Shown here piece after piece: positions 28,584 through 38,116 of a stretch of DNA of 64,000 bases (position 1 is the stretch's first letter; each line of letters starts with the position of its first letter). The notes below the pieces were generated by a model, which had not been told where the DNA came from, made no database searches, and saw nothing but the letters and a program-made list of their open reading frames with translations. Origin of the DNA: Xanthomonas campestris pv. badrii (GTDB lineage Bacteria > Pseudomonadota > Gammaproteobacteria > Xanthomonadales > Xanthomonadaceae); contig NZ_CP051651.1 in assembly GCF_012848175.1 (NCBI RefSeq), forward strand, positions 4,781,501-4,845,500. The letters are read 5' to 3'. Position numbers and translations under genes: made by a program.

Positions 28584-29765
28584 ATGCAAGTGAGGCGGTG
28601 TAGCGTTGTCTTGCTGGAGCCGCGTGAAGTCGTCGAATTCGAGCTGAGTGCCTTGCTTGCTGGAGGTAACGGATTACGACGCCAAATGGCATGGTTCGCT
28701 CTGGCGCCACACTTGGACGCAGAGCTGCAGCTCGAAAGGCCTGAATACGAACTGCTAGGCACACTGAGTCCGACTGATTGGATAGATATGACTCTGCTCG
28801 ATGCCGAGCCCTCAGTGATTCAAGCCCTGATGGACGCTGGGTTAGTGCTAGTACGCGGGGACGATGCAAATCCTCATTCAGTATGCGATGCACGCCTGCG
28901 TGCCGCACACTGGCATCCATTGGGCGCGGTCCTACATGCCTTTACCAGGTGGGACGGGGTTGATGCGGTAAAAAATATGCGTGACTCGGGCACGGAGACC
29001 GCCGTGCAGATGCGCGAGGTGCTTGGGGCACCTCCCCCGGAGATCACTCCGCTAAGCGCAGGAACGTCTCTTGTCGAGCTACCGCGCGCAGATGCCTCGG
29101 ACTTCGATCTGCTGCTAAGTCGTCGAGTTACCTGCCGAAATTTTGACTCCACCCAGCCTCTGACCCTAGCAAAATTTTCCCAGGTCATGCAGCGCGTTTT
29201 TGCGTCACAGGCGCAGATGCGCGTTGGAGGAGATCTGGTTTTTCTAAAGAAAAGCGTCCCCTCAGGTGGTGGGCTCCATCCAATTGATGCCTATCTAATC
29301 ATTCAGCATGTCGAAGGCATTGCGGCGGGGCTTTATCACTACCGATCAGACACCCATTCACTGGCGCCGATTGATGATGCCGTGGAGGTGAACCATCAGT
29401 TTGTAATGGAATCTGTTGGTCAGCAGCATTGGTTCGCCGATGCGCACGTCCTTATCGCCTTGGTGCCGCGGTTTGATCGAACGTTTTGGAAATACCGTCA
29501 GCATGCGAAGGGATATCGCGTTGTTGCAATGGAGGCCGGACATCTATCCCAGACGCTTTATCTTGCGGCCACGGAGCAAGGGCTTGGTGCATTCATCACC
29601 GGAGCAATCAATGAAAAGCACTTGGAACGGTCCTTTGCGCTAGATCCGGCGGTTCAGGGCGTCATGGCGATTTGTGGATTCGGCCTGCGTGCAGATCGGA
29701 TGGAAACGGCCGAGCTAGATCCCGCCGGCATAATCTGGCGGCTTCCCGACAGCGAAGCTGGATAG
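28584..29765 (+). CDS. SagB-like FMN-dependent peptide maturation dehydrogenase
   Basis: 393 aa. The C-terminal half is the nitroreductase/ThcOx fold: SRRVTCRNFDSTQPLTLAKF, then PSGGGLHPIDAYLI, and later AGHLSQTLYLAATEQGLGAF. SagB enzymes oxidise azoline rings in peptides to azoles using FMN. The N-terminal about 170 aa is not recognised and may bind the peptide leader. I chose ATG 28584 because GGAG lies upstream; ATG 28572 and GTG 28566 are possible. No YcaO cyclodehydratase lies nearby, so the chemistry may differ from azole formation. It is divergent from the precursor gene and low in GC. Confidence 0.82.
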   Translation: MQVRRCSVVLLEPREVVEFELSALLAGGNGLRRQMAWFALAPHLDAELQLERPEYELLGTLSPTDWIDMTLLDAEPSVIQALMDAGLVLVRGDDANPHSVCDARLRAAHWHPLGAVLHAFTRWDGVDAVKNMRDSGTETAVQMREVLGAPPPEITPLSAGTSLVELPRADASDFDLLLSRRVTCRNFDSTQPLTLAKFSQVMQRVFASQAQMRVGGDLVFLKKSVPSGGGLHPIDAYLIIQHVEGIAAGLYHYRSDTHSLAPIDDAVEVNHQFVMESVGQQHWFADAHVLIALVPRFDRTFWKYRQHAKGYRVVAMEAGHLSQTLYLAATEQGLGAFITGAINEKHLERSFALDPAVQGVMAICGFGLRADRMETAELDPAGIIWRLPDSEAG

Positions 29766-30055
29766 TCCCGGTTGGTGTCAGGTATTGCGCTCTACCTGAT
29801 GAGGCAGATGACGATTTAGTAATAAAGTCCTGCAGATGCGCCACTGAGAGGCGTTGCTTCGGTTTTGCTGGATGCGATTCACAGATGTGGTGCGCATTGC
29901 AGCTATCAATAATTAGCGCCTGGGACTGTCGGGCGCAGATCTTCGGTTTCGCTTCTGTCTTGCTGGCTGGCGACAGAGCCGGCGGAATGACTCGCCGGCT
30001 CCCGCGAATTTCTAGTAAAAAATAGCTCGAAGTGTCACCTGATCACTTGTGGGAC
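29766..30055. other. Low-GC intergenic region with a strong hairpin
   Basis: No gene seen between the dehydrogenase stop and the convergent peptidase stop. The one clear structure is a perfect 9-bp inverted repeat (GAGCCGGCG / CGCCGGCTC) with an 8-nt loop at 29976-30001, probably serving as a bidirectional transcript end although it lacks a T-run. Confidence 0.5.
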
Positions 30056-32140
30056 CTACTGCCGAATCGCCTGCGTATGCGTCTTCAACGCATCGCTCAG
30101 GCCGGTGATCTTGTCGGCGCCTTCCGGGACGGTGATGCTGGAGCCTTCGAGGTCTGTGCCGATCGGTTGCACGCGGCCGCCCAGGCACTGGCTCAGGAAT
30201 TGTTCGGTCACCGCGTTGAAGGCCTTGCTGTTTTCCGGGCGGCGGAAGCCGTGGCCTTCGTCGGGGAACAGCACATAAGTCACCGGGATGTTCTTGGCCT
30301 TCATCGCAGTGACGATCTGGTCGCTCTCGGCCTGCTTGACGCGCGGGTCGTTGGCGCCCTGGCCGATCAGCAATGGCTTGCTGATCTTGTCGACGTGCGA
30401 AAGCGGCGAGCGTTCGGTCAGCCAACGCTTGCCTGCTTCGGTGGCGGGGTCGCCCATGCGGCGGGTCAGCTGCTTGTAGAAGCTGGCCCAGTACGGCGGT
30501 ACGGTGCCGAGCAAGGTGTTGAGATTGGCCGGGCCGACGATATCCACGCCGCATTTGAAGGCGTCCGGGGTAAAGGTCATGCCGACCAGCGTGGCGTAGC
30601 CGCCGTAGCTGCCGCCCATGATGGCGACATCCTCGGGCTTGGTGACGCCTTGCTTGACCGCCCACTGCACCGCGTCGAGCAGGTCGTCGTGCATCTTGCC
30701 CGCCCACTCGCCGTTGCCGGCGTTGGTGAAGGCCTTGCCGAAGCCGGTGGAACCCCGGAAGTTGACCGACAGCACCGCATAGCCGCGGTTGGCCAGCCAT
30801 TGTTCATGCGGGCCATAGCCGTAGCTGTCGCGTGCCCACGGGCCGCCGTGCACGAACAACACCAGCGGTACCGGCTTGTCGGCCTTGCCATCGTGATTGG
30901 TGTCGGCCTCGGCGGGCAGGGTGAGGTAGCTGACCAGCTTGAGGCCGTCGCGTGCGGTCAGTTCCTGCGGCCACATCGGAACCAGCGGCTTGCCATCCAG
31001 CGCCGGACGTGCGGAGAACAGCTTGGTCAGCTTGCCGCCATCGGCGCGATCGTAGCGGTAGTAAGTGAGCGGCGTTTCTGCTGCCGAATAGCCAACGATC
31101 CAGATACGGTCGTCGAGTGTACGTGCGGCAACGCTGGCATCGCCGTCGCCCAGTGATTTCAACTTCTGCAGGTCTGCTGCAATCGTGTTGTCCAGCGGCT
31201 TCCATTCTTCACGCAAATACTCGCTTGATACCGCCTGTACCGCGCCGGTCTTCGGGTCGTTCAAGGTGGCACCGACGTCGGCGCGCGGGTTTTCGAACAG
31301 CAGCGTGCGCGCATTGCTGGCAGTGTCGATGGCAAACAATGCAGCGGTATCGCGATTGCGCGAGTCCTGCATGTACAGCGTCTTTCCGTCGTCGGTCAGG
31401 CCATTGGGCGAGGTCGTGAGGGCATCCTCGAACGGGATGCGGTCCACGCTCTTCCAGTGCTTGCCATGGGGAACCAGCAGTTCCCGGCCAGCGTCGTCGG
31501 TGGAGCGGGTGGCGTAGCGCAGCTGGTAGCCGCCATCTAGCAGATAGGAGTCCAGGCTGTCGGTGTTCTTCTGTACCAGCGTGCGCGTGCCGGAGGCCAG
31601 GTCCACGCGATACACATCGTGCCACTTGGCATCGCGGTCGTTCATGCCGACCATGATCGATTCGGGGTGCTGCGCGCTGACCCGATACACCTCGGCATTG
31701 GTCTTCTTGAACGGGGTGAGGTCCTTGCTGCTGCCATCGGCCAGATTGACCGAGTACAGGTGGAAGTCCTCGTCGCCACCGTTGTCGCGCAGGTACAGCA
31801 GCGTGTTGGCCTGATAGGTCCAGAAATAACTGCGGATGCCGCGTGCGGTGTCCTTGGTGATGGCGCGCGCCTGGTCCGGCGCATCCACTGGCGCCACCCA
31901 GACATTGAGCACGCCGTCCAGCGGTGCCACCCAGCTGAGGTATTTGCCGTCCGGGCTGATGCTGACGTTGGCCCGCTCTGGGTTGCCGAACAACGCGTCG
32001 CGGGTGATCAGCTCAGGCGGCGTCGCCGGCGCTGCTGCCGCCGGTGCGGGGGTGGCCGCTTTTTCGGGCGTGGGTGCGGGTTTGTCGCTGCAGGCAGACA
32101 GCGCGAGCAGCATGCTGGACACAAGAAGCAGGCGTTGCAT
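30056..32140 (-). CDS. S9 family prolyl-oligopeptidase-like lipoprotein
   Basis: 694 aa. The N-terminus is a lipoprotein signal (LLVSSMLLALSAC with the lipobox LSAC, then SDKP), so the enzyme is likely anchored outside the cytoplasm. A beta-propeller region (about 50-390) precedes the alpha/beta hydrolase domain. The catalytic triad candidates are Ser511 (GGSYGG), Asp598 (GANDPRV) and His630 (DEGHGF). It hydrolyses short peptides, typically in dipeptidyl or acyl-aminoacyl style. It is convergent with the RiPP dehydrogenase gene. A role as the leader peptidase of that cluster is conceivable but unsupported. Confidence 0.9.
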   Translation of the reverse strand: MQRLLLVSSMLLALSACSDKPAPTPEKAATPAPAAAAPATPPELITRDALFGNPERANVSISPDGKYLSWVAPLDGVLNVWVAPVDAPDQARAITKDTARGIRSYFWTYQANTLLYLRDNGGDEDFHLYSVNLADGSSKDLTPFKKTNAEVYRVSAQHPESIMVGMNDRDAKWHDVYRVDLASGTRTLVQKNTDSLDSYLLDGGYQLRYATRSTDDAGRELLVPHGKHWKSVDRIPFEDALTTSPNGLTDDGKTLYMQDSRNRDTAALFAIDTASNARTLLFENPRADVGATLNDPKTGAVQAVSSEYLREEWKPLDNTIAADLQKLKSLGDGDASVAARTLDDRIWIVGYSAAETPLTYYRYDRADGGKLTKLFSARPALDGKPLVPMWPQELTARDGLKLVSYLTLPAEADTNHDGKADKPVPLVLFVHGGPWARDSYGYGPHEQWLANRGYAVLSVNFRGSTGFGKAFTNAGNGEWAGKMHDDLLDAVQWAVKQGVTKPEDVAIMGGSYGGYATLVGMTFTPDAFKCGVDIVGPANLNTLLGTVPPYWASFYKQLTRRMGDPATEAGKRWLTERSPLSHVDKISKPLLIGQGANDPRVKQAESDQIVTAMKAKNIPVTYVLFPDEGHGFRRPENSKAFNAVTEQFLSQCLGGRVQPIGTDLEGSSITVPEGADKITGLSDALKTHTQAIRQ

Positions 32141-32239
32141 GAGGTCTCCGATGGCACTGCGGCCGAACTGGCCGATGGTTCACGCTAGCGGCAGGGCGCG
32201 CGCACGCGAACGTGCCGTTGGTCACGCTGGCATGCGCCG

Positions 32240-34267
32240 CTACGCAGACGCGGACACAAATTCCACCAGCGCGACACCATCGGCCACCAGTTCGCCTTCG
32301 GCCACCAGATAGCGTTTGACCGTGCCGTCGCTGGGGGCGTGCAGAGTGTGCTCCATCTTCATCGCTTCCAGCACCACCAGCGCCTGTCCGCGGCTGACCG
32401 GCTGGTCCACTGCGGCCACCAGCGAGACGATGCGGCCGGGCATCGGTGCGGTCAGCCCGCCGGCATCGTGCGCGGGCTGATCGGCTTCGATCAGCGCGTC
32501 GTGGTGATGGAAGGCTGCCCGTTGCGTGGTACCGATCAAGCTCAGCGTGGCGCCATCGCGTAGCGCCTGCACCTGCCATTGCCGGCCATCCACTTCCACG
32601 CGGATGTATTGGTCCTGCGCGTGGTAGCGCAGCGTGTGGGTATGGCCTGCCTGCGTCACCTGCCAGGCGTCGCCGTCCCGGCGGACGCCAAGGTCGCGGC
32701 GCTCGCCGGCGGCTTCCAGCTGCACGCGATGCGCCGCATGCGCACCGATCCGCCAGCCATCGCCGGCCTGCCAGGGCGAAAACGGATCGGCCGGATCGGC
32801 CGCCGGTTTGGGTAGCGCAGCGGCGATCAGGACGGCGGCCAGAAACCACCAGGCCTGATCCGGCGCCACCGTAGCCGGGAACAGCGCCGCCTGCTCGCGT
32901 TCGATCAAGCCGGTATCCAGGTCGGCGGATGCGAACGATGCGGTGTCGATCAGCCGCGCAAGAAAGGCGCTGTTGGTGGTGACACCAACGGCGTGTACCT
33001 GCGCCAGCGCAGTGCGCATGCGGGCCAGCGCGGCGGGGCGATCGACATCCCAGACGATCAGCTTGGCAATCATCGGGTCGTAGTACGGGCTGATGGTGTC
33101 GCCCTGCTCGACGCCGGCATCCAGGCGTACATGCGCATCGGTGGCCGGCAGCTGCAGCTGGCGCAAGGTGCCGGTGGAGGGCAGGAAACCGCGCTCGGCA
33201 TCTTCGGCATACAGCCGCGCTTCCAGTGCATGCCCGCTGATTTCAAGCTCGTGCTGGCGGCGCGGCAGCGGCTCGCCGGCGGCCACGCGCAGCTGCCACT
33301 CCACCAGATCGGTGCCGGTGATCAACTCGGTCACCGGGTGCTCCACCTGCAGGCGAGTATTCATTTCCATGAAATAGAAATCGCCATCCGGGCCGGCGAT
33401 GAACTCCACCGTGCCAGCGCCGACATAGCCCACCGCGCGTGCCGCATCCACCGCCGCCTTGCCCATCGCGGCGCGGCGTTCCTGCGTCATGCCGGGTGCG
33501 GGCGCTTCTTCCAATACTTTTTGATGACGGCGCTGCACCGAGCAGTCGCGTTCGAACAGGTACACCACCTCGCCCTGCGTATCGCCAAACACCTGGATCT
33601 CGATGTGGCGCGGACGCTCGACATATTTTTCCACCAGCACATGCGCATTGCCGAACGCCGCTTGCGCTTCGCGCTGGCAGCTGGCCAATGCCGGCGCGAA
33701 GTCGGCGCTGGCATCCACCCGGCGCATGCCCTTGCCACCGCCACCGGCGCTGGCCTTGACCAGCACCGGATAGCCGATGGCATCGGCCTGGGCGCGCAGG
33801 AAATCCGGCGCCTGTTCGTCGCCGTGGTAGCCGGGCGTCAACGGCACGCCGGCGCGCTGCATCAGCGCCTTGGCCGCGCTCTTGTCGCCCATCGCGCGGA
33901 TCGCGGTTGCCGGCGGGCCGATGAAGACGATGCCTGCCTGGGCACAGGCCTCGGCAAAGCCGGCGTTTTCCGAAAGAAACCCATAGCCGGGATGGATCGC
34001 CTGCGCACCGCTGGCGCGTGCAGCCTCCAGGATCGCCTCGCTGCGCAGGTAACTCTGCTGCGCCGGCGCGGCGCCGATATGGATGGCCTCATCGGCCAGG
34101 CGCACATGCCGCGCGTTGCGGTCGGCATCGGAGTACACCGCCACGGTGGCAATGCCGAGCCGGCGGCAGGTGGCGATGACACGGCAGGCGATCTCGCCGC
34201 GATTGGCGATCAGGATCGTGTCGAAGGGGCGCTGGCGCGGGGTGGCGATGGAAGTCTGCTGGGTCAT
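32240..34267 (-). CDS. liuD: 3-methylcrotonyl-CoA carboxylase biotin-carrying alpha subunit
   Basis: 675 aa from the ATG at 34267 (MTQQTS, with IANRGEIACRVI shortly after). It has a biotin carboxylase domain (about 12-460, with KASAGGGGKGMR as the ATP-grasp loop), a BT linker, and a C-terminal biotinyl domain with VLEAMKMEH carrying the biotin lysine. It acts with the carboxyltransferase encoded at 34500-36110 in leucine breakdown. The substrate could be another acyl-CoA, but the isovaleryl-CoA dehydrogenase neighbour supports methylcrotonyl-CoA. Confidence 0.92.
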   Translation of the reverse strand: MTQQTSIATPRQRPFDTILIANRGEIACRVIATCRRLGIATVAVYSDADRNARHVRLADEAIHIGAAPAQQSYLRSEAILEAARASGAQAIHPGYGFLSENAGFAEACAQAGIVFIGPPATAIRAMGDKSAAKALMQRAGVPLTPGYHGDEQAPDFLRAQADAIGYPVLVKASAGGGGKGMRRVDASADFAPALASCQREAQAAFGNAHVLVEKYVERPRHIEIQVFGDTQGEVVYLFERDCSVQRRHQKVLEEAPAPGMTQERRAAMGKAAVDAARAVGYVGAGTVEFIAGPDGDFYFMEMNTRLQVEHPVTELITGTDLVEWQLRVAAGEPLPRRQHELEISGHALEARLYAEDAERGFLPSTGTLRQLQLPATDAHVRLDAGVEQGDTISPYYDPMIAKLIVWDVDRPAALARMRTALAQVHAVGVTTNSAFLARLIDTASFASADLDTGLIEREQAALFPATVAPDQAWWFLAAVLIAAALPKPAADPADPFSPWQAGDGWRIGAHAAHRVQLEAAGERRDLGVRRDGDAWQVTQAGHTHTLRYHAQDQYIRVEVDGRQWQVQALRDGATLSLIGTTQRAAFHHHDALIEADQPAHDAGGLTAPMPGRIVSLVAAVDQPVSRGQALVVLEAMKMEHTLHAPSDGTVKRYLVAEGELVADGVALVEFVSASA

Positions 34268-34499
34268 CGGTTCGGTCTCTGCACAGCGCCGGCGTGGCGG
34301 ATGGTCGTGCACTCAGGTGATGCGATGGAAAGCGGGTGGGTGTGCGTAAGGCGCCGGATGTTGCTGCGGGATGCCTCCAGCGCGATCGAATGTGCTGGCA
34401 GTGGCTCGGGACAGCTGCGCACCTGCGGCAGAGGGCAGGAAACGACGCAGGTCGGATCATTCGCTTGCGTACGTCGTGCCCGGCTGCGCTGCGCCGCGC

Positions 34500-36110
34500 T
34501 CACATCCGGAACACGCCAAACCGCGTGGGCTCGATCGGCGCATTCAACGCAGCCGACAGGCCCAGCCCCAACACGCGGCGGGTATCGGCCGGGTCGATGA
34601 TGCCGTCGTCCCACAACCGTGCACTGGCGTAGTACGGATGTCCCTGCTGCTCGAACTGCGCGCGGATCGGCGCCTTGAAGGCGTCTTCTTCCTCGCCCGA
34701 CCAGGCACCGCCCTTGGCTTGGATACCGTCGCGGCGCACCGTGGCCAACACGCTGGCGGCCTGTTCGCCGCCCATCACGCCGATGCGGGCGTTCGGCCAC
34801 ATCCACAGGAAATTGGGCGAATACGCGCGGCCGCACATGCCGTAGTTGCCCGCGCCGAACGAGCCGCCGATCACCACGGTGAACTTGGGCACCCTGGCGC
34901 AGGCCACCGCCATCACCAGTTTGGCGCCGTCCTTGGCGATGCCGCCATGTTCGTACTTGCGGCCCACCATGAAGCCGGTGATGTTCTGCAGGAAGACCAG
35001 CGGAATCCCCCGCTGCGTGCACAGCTCGATGAAGTGCGCGCCCTTGAGCGCGGACTCGGAAAACAGGATGCCGTTGTTGGCGATGATGCCCACCGGGTAG
35101 CCGTGCAGATGCGCAAAGCCGGTGACCAGGGTGCTGCCGTAGCGTGGCTTGAACTCGTCCAGGCGCGAGTCGTCGACGATGCGGGCGATCACCTCGCGCA
35201 CGTCGAAGGGTTTGCGCGTGTCGGCGGGGATCACGCCATACAATTCGTCAGCCGCGTATCGCGGCGGCAACGGCGCCTGCAGCGCCAGCGTGGCAGCCGG
35301 CTTGCGCCAGTTGAGCTGGGCGATGATCGCACGCACCCGGGCCAGCGCCTGCAGATCGTTGTCGGCGAAGTGATCGGCGACTCCGGAGATGCGTGTGTGC
35401 ACATCGGCGCCGCCCAGCTCCTCGGCGCTGACGTCCTCGCCGGTGGCCGCTTTGACCAGCGGCGGGCCACCGAGAAAGATGGTGCCCTGCTCGCGCACGA
35501 TCACCGTTTCATCGCTCATCGCCGGCACATAGGCGCCACCGGCGGTGCACGAGCCCATCACGCAGGCGATCTGCGGGATGCCTTGCGCCGACAGGTTGGC
35601 CTGGTTGTAGAAGATGCGCCCGAAGTGATCCCGGTCGGGGAAGACTTCATCCTGCAACGGCAGGAATGCGCCTCCGGAATCGACCAGATAGATGCACGGC
35701 AACCGGTTCTGTTGCGCGATCTCCTGCGCACGCAGGTGTTTTTTTACCGTCATCGGGTAATAGGTGCCGCCCTTGACGGTGGCATCGTTGGCCACGATCA
35801 CGCATTCGACGCCGGACACGCGGCCGATGCCGGCCACCACGCCGGCGCAGGGCACCTGGTCGTCGTACATGCCGTGCGCGGCCAGCGGCGCGATTTCCAG
35901 CAAGGCGCTGCCCGGATCCAGCAGCGCATCGATACGCTCGCGCGCCAGCAACTTGCCGCGCGCCGTGTGCTTTGCGCGTGCGGCGTCGCTGCCGCCGCGC
36001 GCGGTGCGCGTCAGCGTGCGGCGCAGATCCTCCACCACCGCGCGCATGGCCGCGGCATTGGCCTGGAAGCTGTCGCTGCTGACCTGCAGCTGGCTGTTGA
36101 TCACGCTCAT
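34500..36110 (-). CDS. liuB: 3-methylcrotonyl-CoA carboxylase carboxyltransferase beta subunit
   Basis: 536 aa starting at the ATG at 36110 ([20 protein letters not shown]). The crotonase-like carboxyltransferase halves are clear ([56 protein letters not shown]). It transfers carboxyl from biotin to 3-methylcrotonyl-CoA. It begins 10 bp after the acyl-CoA dehydrogenase stop. About 230 bp with no gene separates it from the alpha-subunit gene; the enoyl-CoA hydratase often found there in other species is absent. Confidence 0.93.
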   Translation of the reverse strand: MSVINSQLQVSSDSFQANAAAMRAVVEDLRRTLTRTARGGSDAARAKHTARGKLLARERIDALLDPGSALLEIAPLAAHGMYDDQVPCAGVVAGIGRVSGVECVIVANDATVKGGTYYPMTVKKHLRAQEIAQQNRLPCIYLVDSGGAFLPLQDEVFPDRDHFGRIFYNQANLSAQGIPQIACVMGSCTAGGAYVPAMSDETVIVREQGTIFLGGPPLVKAATGEDVSAEELGGADVHTRISGVADHFADNDLQALARVRAIIAQLNWRKPAATLALQAPLPPRYAADELYGVIPADTRKPFDVREVIARIVDDSRLDEFKPRYGSTLVTGFAHLHGYPVGIIANNGILFSESALKGAHFIELCTQRGIPLVFLQNITGFMVGRKYEHGGIAKDGAKLVMAVACARVPKFTVVIGGSFGAGNYGMCGRAYSPNFLWMWPNARIGVMGGEQAASVLATVRRDGIQAKGGAWSGEEEDAFKAPIRAQFEQQGHPYYASARLWDDGIIDPADTRRVLGLGLSAALNAPIEPTRFGVFRM

Positions 36111-36120
36111 GGTGGCTCCG

Positions 36121-37284
36121 TCAGGCAGTGCGTTCGAACAGCTCACGGCCGATCAGCATGCGGCGGATCTCCGAGGTGCCCGCGCCGATCTCGTACAACT
36201 TGGCATCGCGCCACAAGCGCCCGGTGGGGTACTCGTTGATGTAGCCGTTGCCGCCCAGCACCTGGATCGCCTGGCCGGTCAGCCAGGTGGCTTTTTCGGC
36301 GGCGTACAGGATCGCGCCAGCCGCATCCTGGCGCGTGGTGCGCCCGGCATCGCAGGCGCGCGCCACCGCATACACATACGCGCGGCAGGCATTGAGGCCC
36401 ACGTACATGTCGGCCAGCTTGGCCTGCATCAGCTGGAAGCTGCCGATCGGTTCGCCGAACTGCCTGCGCTCGTGCACGTAGGGCAGCACCACGTCCATTG
36501 CCGCAGCCATCAGCCCCAGCGGGCCACCGGCCAGTACCACCCGTTCGAAGTCCAGCCCGGACATCAACACGCGCACGCCACCGTTGAGCGTACCCAGCAC
36601 GTTCTCGGCCGGCACTTCGCAATCGGTGAACACCAGCTCGCAGGTGTTGGAGCCGCGCATGCCCAGCTTGTCCAGCTTTTGCGCGGTGGAGAAGCCCGGC
36701 ATGCCCTTCTCGACGATGAAGGCGGTGATGCCGCGCGCGCCGGCGTCCGGGTCGGTCTTGGCGTACACCACCAGTACGTCGGCGTCGGGGCCGTTGGTGA
36801 TCCACATCTTGCTGCCGTTGAGCACGAAGCGGTCGCCACGCGCATCGGCGCGCAGCTTCATCGACACCACGTCCGAGCCGGAGCCGGCCTCGCTCATCGC
36901 CAGCGCGCCCACGTGTTCGCCGGTGCACAGCTTGGGCAGGTAGCGCTGCTTCTGCTCGTGGCTGGCATTCTTGCGCAACTGGTTGAGGCATAGATTGGAA
37001 TGCGCGCCATACGACAGCCCGATCGCGCCACCGGCGCGCGAGATTTCTTCCATCGCCACCACATGCGCCAGGTAGCCCATGCCGCTGCCGCCGTAGTCTT
37101 CTTCCACGGTCAAGCCGAGCAGGCCCTGCTCACCGAACAGCCGCCACAGCTGCGCGGGGAAGACGTTGTCGTGATCGGCCGCGGCGGCGAGCGGGGCGAT
37201 ATGGTGGCTGGCGAAGGCGGCTACGCTTTCGCGCAGCAGGTCGATCTCCTCGCCAAGCTCGAAATTCAAGGACGGCACATGCAT
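36121..37284 (-). CDS. liuA: Isovaleryl-CoA dehydrogenase
   Basis: 387 aa. This FAD enzyme oxidises isovaleryl-CoA to 3-methylcrotonyl-CoA in leucine catabolism. It shows acyl-CoA dehydrogenase signatures: [17 protein letters not shown], the substrate-binding region with [16 protein letters not shown] residues, and the C-terminal [20 protein letters not shown]. It is first in the operon, with the carboxyltransferase gene just downstream. A TetR regulator is divergent from it. Confidence 0.94.
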   Translation of the reverse strand: MHVPSLNFELGEEIDLLRESVAAFASHHIAPLAAAADHDNVFPAQLWRLFGEQGLLGLTVEEDYGGSGMGYLAHVVAMEEISRAGGAIGLSYGAHSNLCLNQLRKNASHEQKQRYLPKLCTGEHVGALAMSEAGSGSDVVSMKLRADARGDRFVLNGSKMWITNGPDADVLVVYAKTDPDAGARGITAFIVEKGMPGFSTAQKLDKLGMRGSNTCELVFTDCEVPAENVLGTLNGGVRVLMSGLDFERVVLAGGPLGLMAAAMDVVLPYVHERRQFGEPIGSFQLMQAKLADMYVGLNACRAYVYAVARACDAGRTTRQDAAGAILYAAEKATWLTGQAIQVLGGNGYINEYPTGRLWRDAKLYEIGAGTSEIRRMLIGRELFERTA

Positions 37285-37385
37285 GCAACAACTCCACAGG
37301 GATCGGGACGTGCCGGGTGGGAGCGGGCGGGCCGCGCGGCGGATGCGGCCAGACTAGCGGTCTGCGACAAAAAAGTGAACTAAAA

Positions 37386-37398
37386 TTCAACTATTGAA
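37386..37398. promoter_or_regulatory. Likely operator between liuA and its TetR regulator
   Basis: TTCAA-CTA-TTGAA is a palindrome in an A/T-rich stretch of the 128-bp divergent region, 15 bp before the regulator's ATG. A similar half-site (GTGAACT) precedes it, so a longer composite site is possible. Confidence 0.5.
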
Positions 37399-37412
37399 CC
37401 CAGAATCAGACC

Positions 37413-38030
37413 ATGGCTTATCGACGCTCCGCCCTGATGGAAGAACGCCTGGCCGGCAACCGCGAACGCATCCTGCACGCGGCCCGCGTCCTGATCGCCG
37501 GAGGCGGCTACCGCAACGCTCCGATCACCGCGGTGGCTGCTGCCGCCGGTGTCTCCACCGGGCAGATTTATCGGCATTTTCCGTCCAAAGCCGAGCTGTT
37601 CGTAGAAGTTCTGAACGAGGCCGTCCAGCGCGAGATGACCATCCTGCGCGCCATTGCCAGCACCCAGGCCCCGGCGAGCGAGCGCCTGCGCGGCGCCATC
37701 GCCATCTTCGTCCGGCGCGCGCTGGCCGGGCCGGCGCTGGCCTATGCCTTCATCGCCGAGCCGGTGGAAAGCGAGGTGGACGCCGAGCGTATCCGGGGCC
37801 GCCGCCTGTTCGGCGAGGTGTTTCGGCAATTGCTGGCCGAAGGCGTGGCCGCCGGAGAATTTCCCGAACAGTCCCTGGATGCGGCGGCGGCCTGCATCGT
37901 CGGTGCCTTTACCGAGGCCCTGGTCGGGCCGATCGCGCCCAGTCGCGGCGACCCGCAGCAGGGAGAACAGCTGGTGGAAGCGATCTGCGGCTTCTGCCTG
38001 CGTGCAGTGGGGGCAAGTCAGCCGATCTGA
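37413..38030 (+). CDS. TetR-family regulator, probable regulator of leucine degradation
   Basis: 205 aa. The helix-turn-helix is at about 18-63 (RILHAARVLIAGGGYRNAPI, AGVSTGQIYRHFPSKAELF). The C-terminal ligand domain is not recognised specifically. It is divergent from isovaleryl-CoA dehydrogenase, so local control of the leucine degradation genes is likely. In many proteobacteria this role is taken by a MerR-type LiuR, so the symbol liuR is not applied. Confidence 0.88.
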   Translation: MAYRRSALMEERLAGNRERILHAARVLIAGGGYRNAPITAVAAAAGVSTGQIYRHFPSKAELFVEVLNEAVQREMTILRAIASTQAPASERLRGAIAIFVRRALAGPALAYAFIAEPVESEVDAERIRGRRLFGEVFRQLLAEGVAAGEFPEQSLDAAAACIVGAFTEALVGPIAPSRGDPQQGEQLVEAICGFCLRAVGASQPI

Positions 38031-38075
38031 CACTGCACTGACCGGGCGCCGCACTGTGCTGGATTGATGCGCATG

Positions 38076-38094
38076 ACTGTGCATATACTGTGCA
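38076..38094 (+). promoter_or_regulatory. Direct repeat in the toxin-antitoxin promoter
   Basis: ACTGTGCA occurs twice with an 11-bp period (38076-38083 and 38087-38094). A -10-like TATACT lies across the gap (38084-38089). The site sits 23 bp before the antitoxin ATG and suits antitoxin autorepression. Confidence 0.4.
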
Positions 38095-38116
38095 CGTTCC
38101 CGGTCCGAGCACACCC

